Source of the DNA: Oscillospiraceae bacterium
GTDB lineage: Bacteria; Bacillota; Clostridia; Oscillospirales; Ruminococcaceae
DNA: 6,569 nucleotides
NCBI GenBank assembly: GCA_017544185.1
Contig: JAFYEQ010000283.1
Location: 1 to 6,569 of the forward strand
Reading direction: 5' to 3'
Positions 6,321 to 6,569 of the stretch are shown piece by piece (within the stretch, counting starts at the first letter, position 1; each line of letters begins with the position of its first letter). The translations under genes were made by a program, and so were the position numbers. The notes beneath the pieces are model-generated. The model was not told the origin of the DNA and did no database searches. It worked only from the letters and a program-made list of their open reading frames with translations.

Positions 6321-6326
6321 GAGGAG
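6321..6326 (+). promoter_or_regulatory. Ribosome binding site of the UPF0371/DUF1846 gene
   Basis: GAGGAG ends eight bases before ATG 6335. An in-frame GTG at 6332, five bases from the site, is a less likely start. Confidence 0.8.
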
Positions 6327-6334
6327 ATATTGTG

Positions 6335-6569
6335 ATGAGCTCTAAGATCGGATTTGATAATGAAAAATACCTGAAGATGCAGTCTGAGCATATCAGACAG
6401 CGCATAGCCCAGTTCGGCGACAAGCTGTACCTGGAATTCGGCGGGAAGCTCTTTGACGATCACCATGCGTCCCGGGTCCTTCCCGGCTTTCATCCGGACT
6501 CCAAGATCCGCATGCTCAGCCAGCTGAAGGATCAGGTGGAGATCGTGGTGGCCGTGTCCGCCGTGGATC
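6335..6569 (+). CDS. UPF0371/DUF1846 family protein, N-terminal 78 residues (truncated by window edge)
   Basis: Only the first 78 codons are present; the family is usually close to 500 residues. The visible part begins [20 protein letters not shown] and continues with the family's characteristic stretch: [21 protein letters not shown] (in parts, about residues 32-52), then a DSKIRML helix and the hydrophobic strand [11 protein letters not shown]. This matches what I recall of DUF1846 proteins, conserved cytoplasmic proteins of Firmicutes and Actinobacteria with no established reaction. There is no signal peptide. The gene is divergent from the peptidase and has a full-consensus promoter overlapped by an inverted repeat, so it may be strongly expressed but controlled. 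Family assignment is confident from the N-terminus alone; function is not known. Confidence 0.9.
   Translation, partial: MSSKIGFDNEKYLKMQSEHIRQRIAQFGDKLYLEFGGKLFDDHHASRVLPGFHPDSKIRMLSQLKDQVEIVVAVSAVD

Larger units (their letters stand above)
6127..6334. other. Divergent promoter region between peptidase and UPF0371 gene
   Basis: This 208-bp AT-rich region separates the two divergent genes. It holds the minus-strand peptidase promoter (6190-6218), the plus-strand promoter (6251-6279) with an inverted repeat across its -35, and the ribosome binding sites of both genes. The short reading frames that cross it on the minus strand are out of frame with the peptidase and have no family resemblance. 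Confidence 0.7.

Noticed and set aside
1..6569. CRISPR array, tRNA/rRNA genes, transposase or integrase genes, or a defence system
   Set aside because: I found no regularly spaced repeats, no cloverleaf-like sequence and no protein with transposase, nuclease or defence motifs; the five genes have ordinary envelope or housekeeping-type families.

Overview
The window looks like a chromosomal segment of a Gram-positive gut or rumen Clostridia, most like a Ruminococcus-type Oscillospiraceae. This rests on consensus sigma-A promoters, AGGAGG-type ribosome binding sites, a lipoprotein papain-like peptidase with a lectin-like tail, a Firmicutes-style two-gene ABC transporter and a UPF0371/DUF1846 protein. 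The genus is inferred from protein style, not from a marker gene.

Layout. Four genes are on the minus strand and one on the plus strand. From the right: the first 78 codons of a UPF0371/DUF1846 gene (6335 onward, +) are transcribed divergently from a secreted lipoprotein C1-family cysteine peptidase (4711-6126, -). Their 208-bp intergenic region holds a promoter for each direction. The plus promoter matches consensus fully and carries an inverted repeat across its -35 box. The peptidase gene ends in a clear rho-independent terminator (4637-4664). Next comes a two-gene operon (-): an ABC ATPase (3737-4489) and an 840-residue FtsX/MacB-type permease (1213-3735), with one base between the stop and the preferred start. 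Its promoter has a perfect -10 and a poor -35, overlapped by four head-to-tail 11-bp units. That is the architecture expected of an OmpR/PhoB-type response regulator target. After the permease there is about 265 bp of non-coding DNA dominated by a 126-bp nested palindrome (1014-1139). The window then ends inside a secreted serine hydrolase of the beta-lactamase/DD-peptidase fold (948 to before base 1, -).

How the genes may work together. Three of the five products are secreted or membrane-embedded (hydrolase, permease, lipoprotein peptidase) and the ATPase is the permease's partner, so this is a cell-envelope neighbourhood. The transporter resembles systems that move or detoxify lipids, peptides or lipoproteins, but its substrate cannot be read from sequence. 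The peptidase has its own promoter and terminator, so functional linkage to the transporter is only positional. Most notable for follow-up are the 11-bp operator array, the large palindrome with its imperfect flanking repeats, and the serine hydrolase, which lacks the usual sequence before its catalytic SxxK motif. I saw no tRNA, rRNA, CRISPR array, transposase or phage gene.
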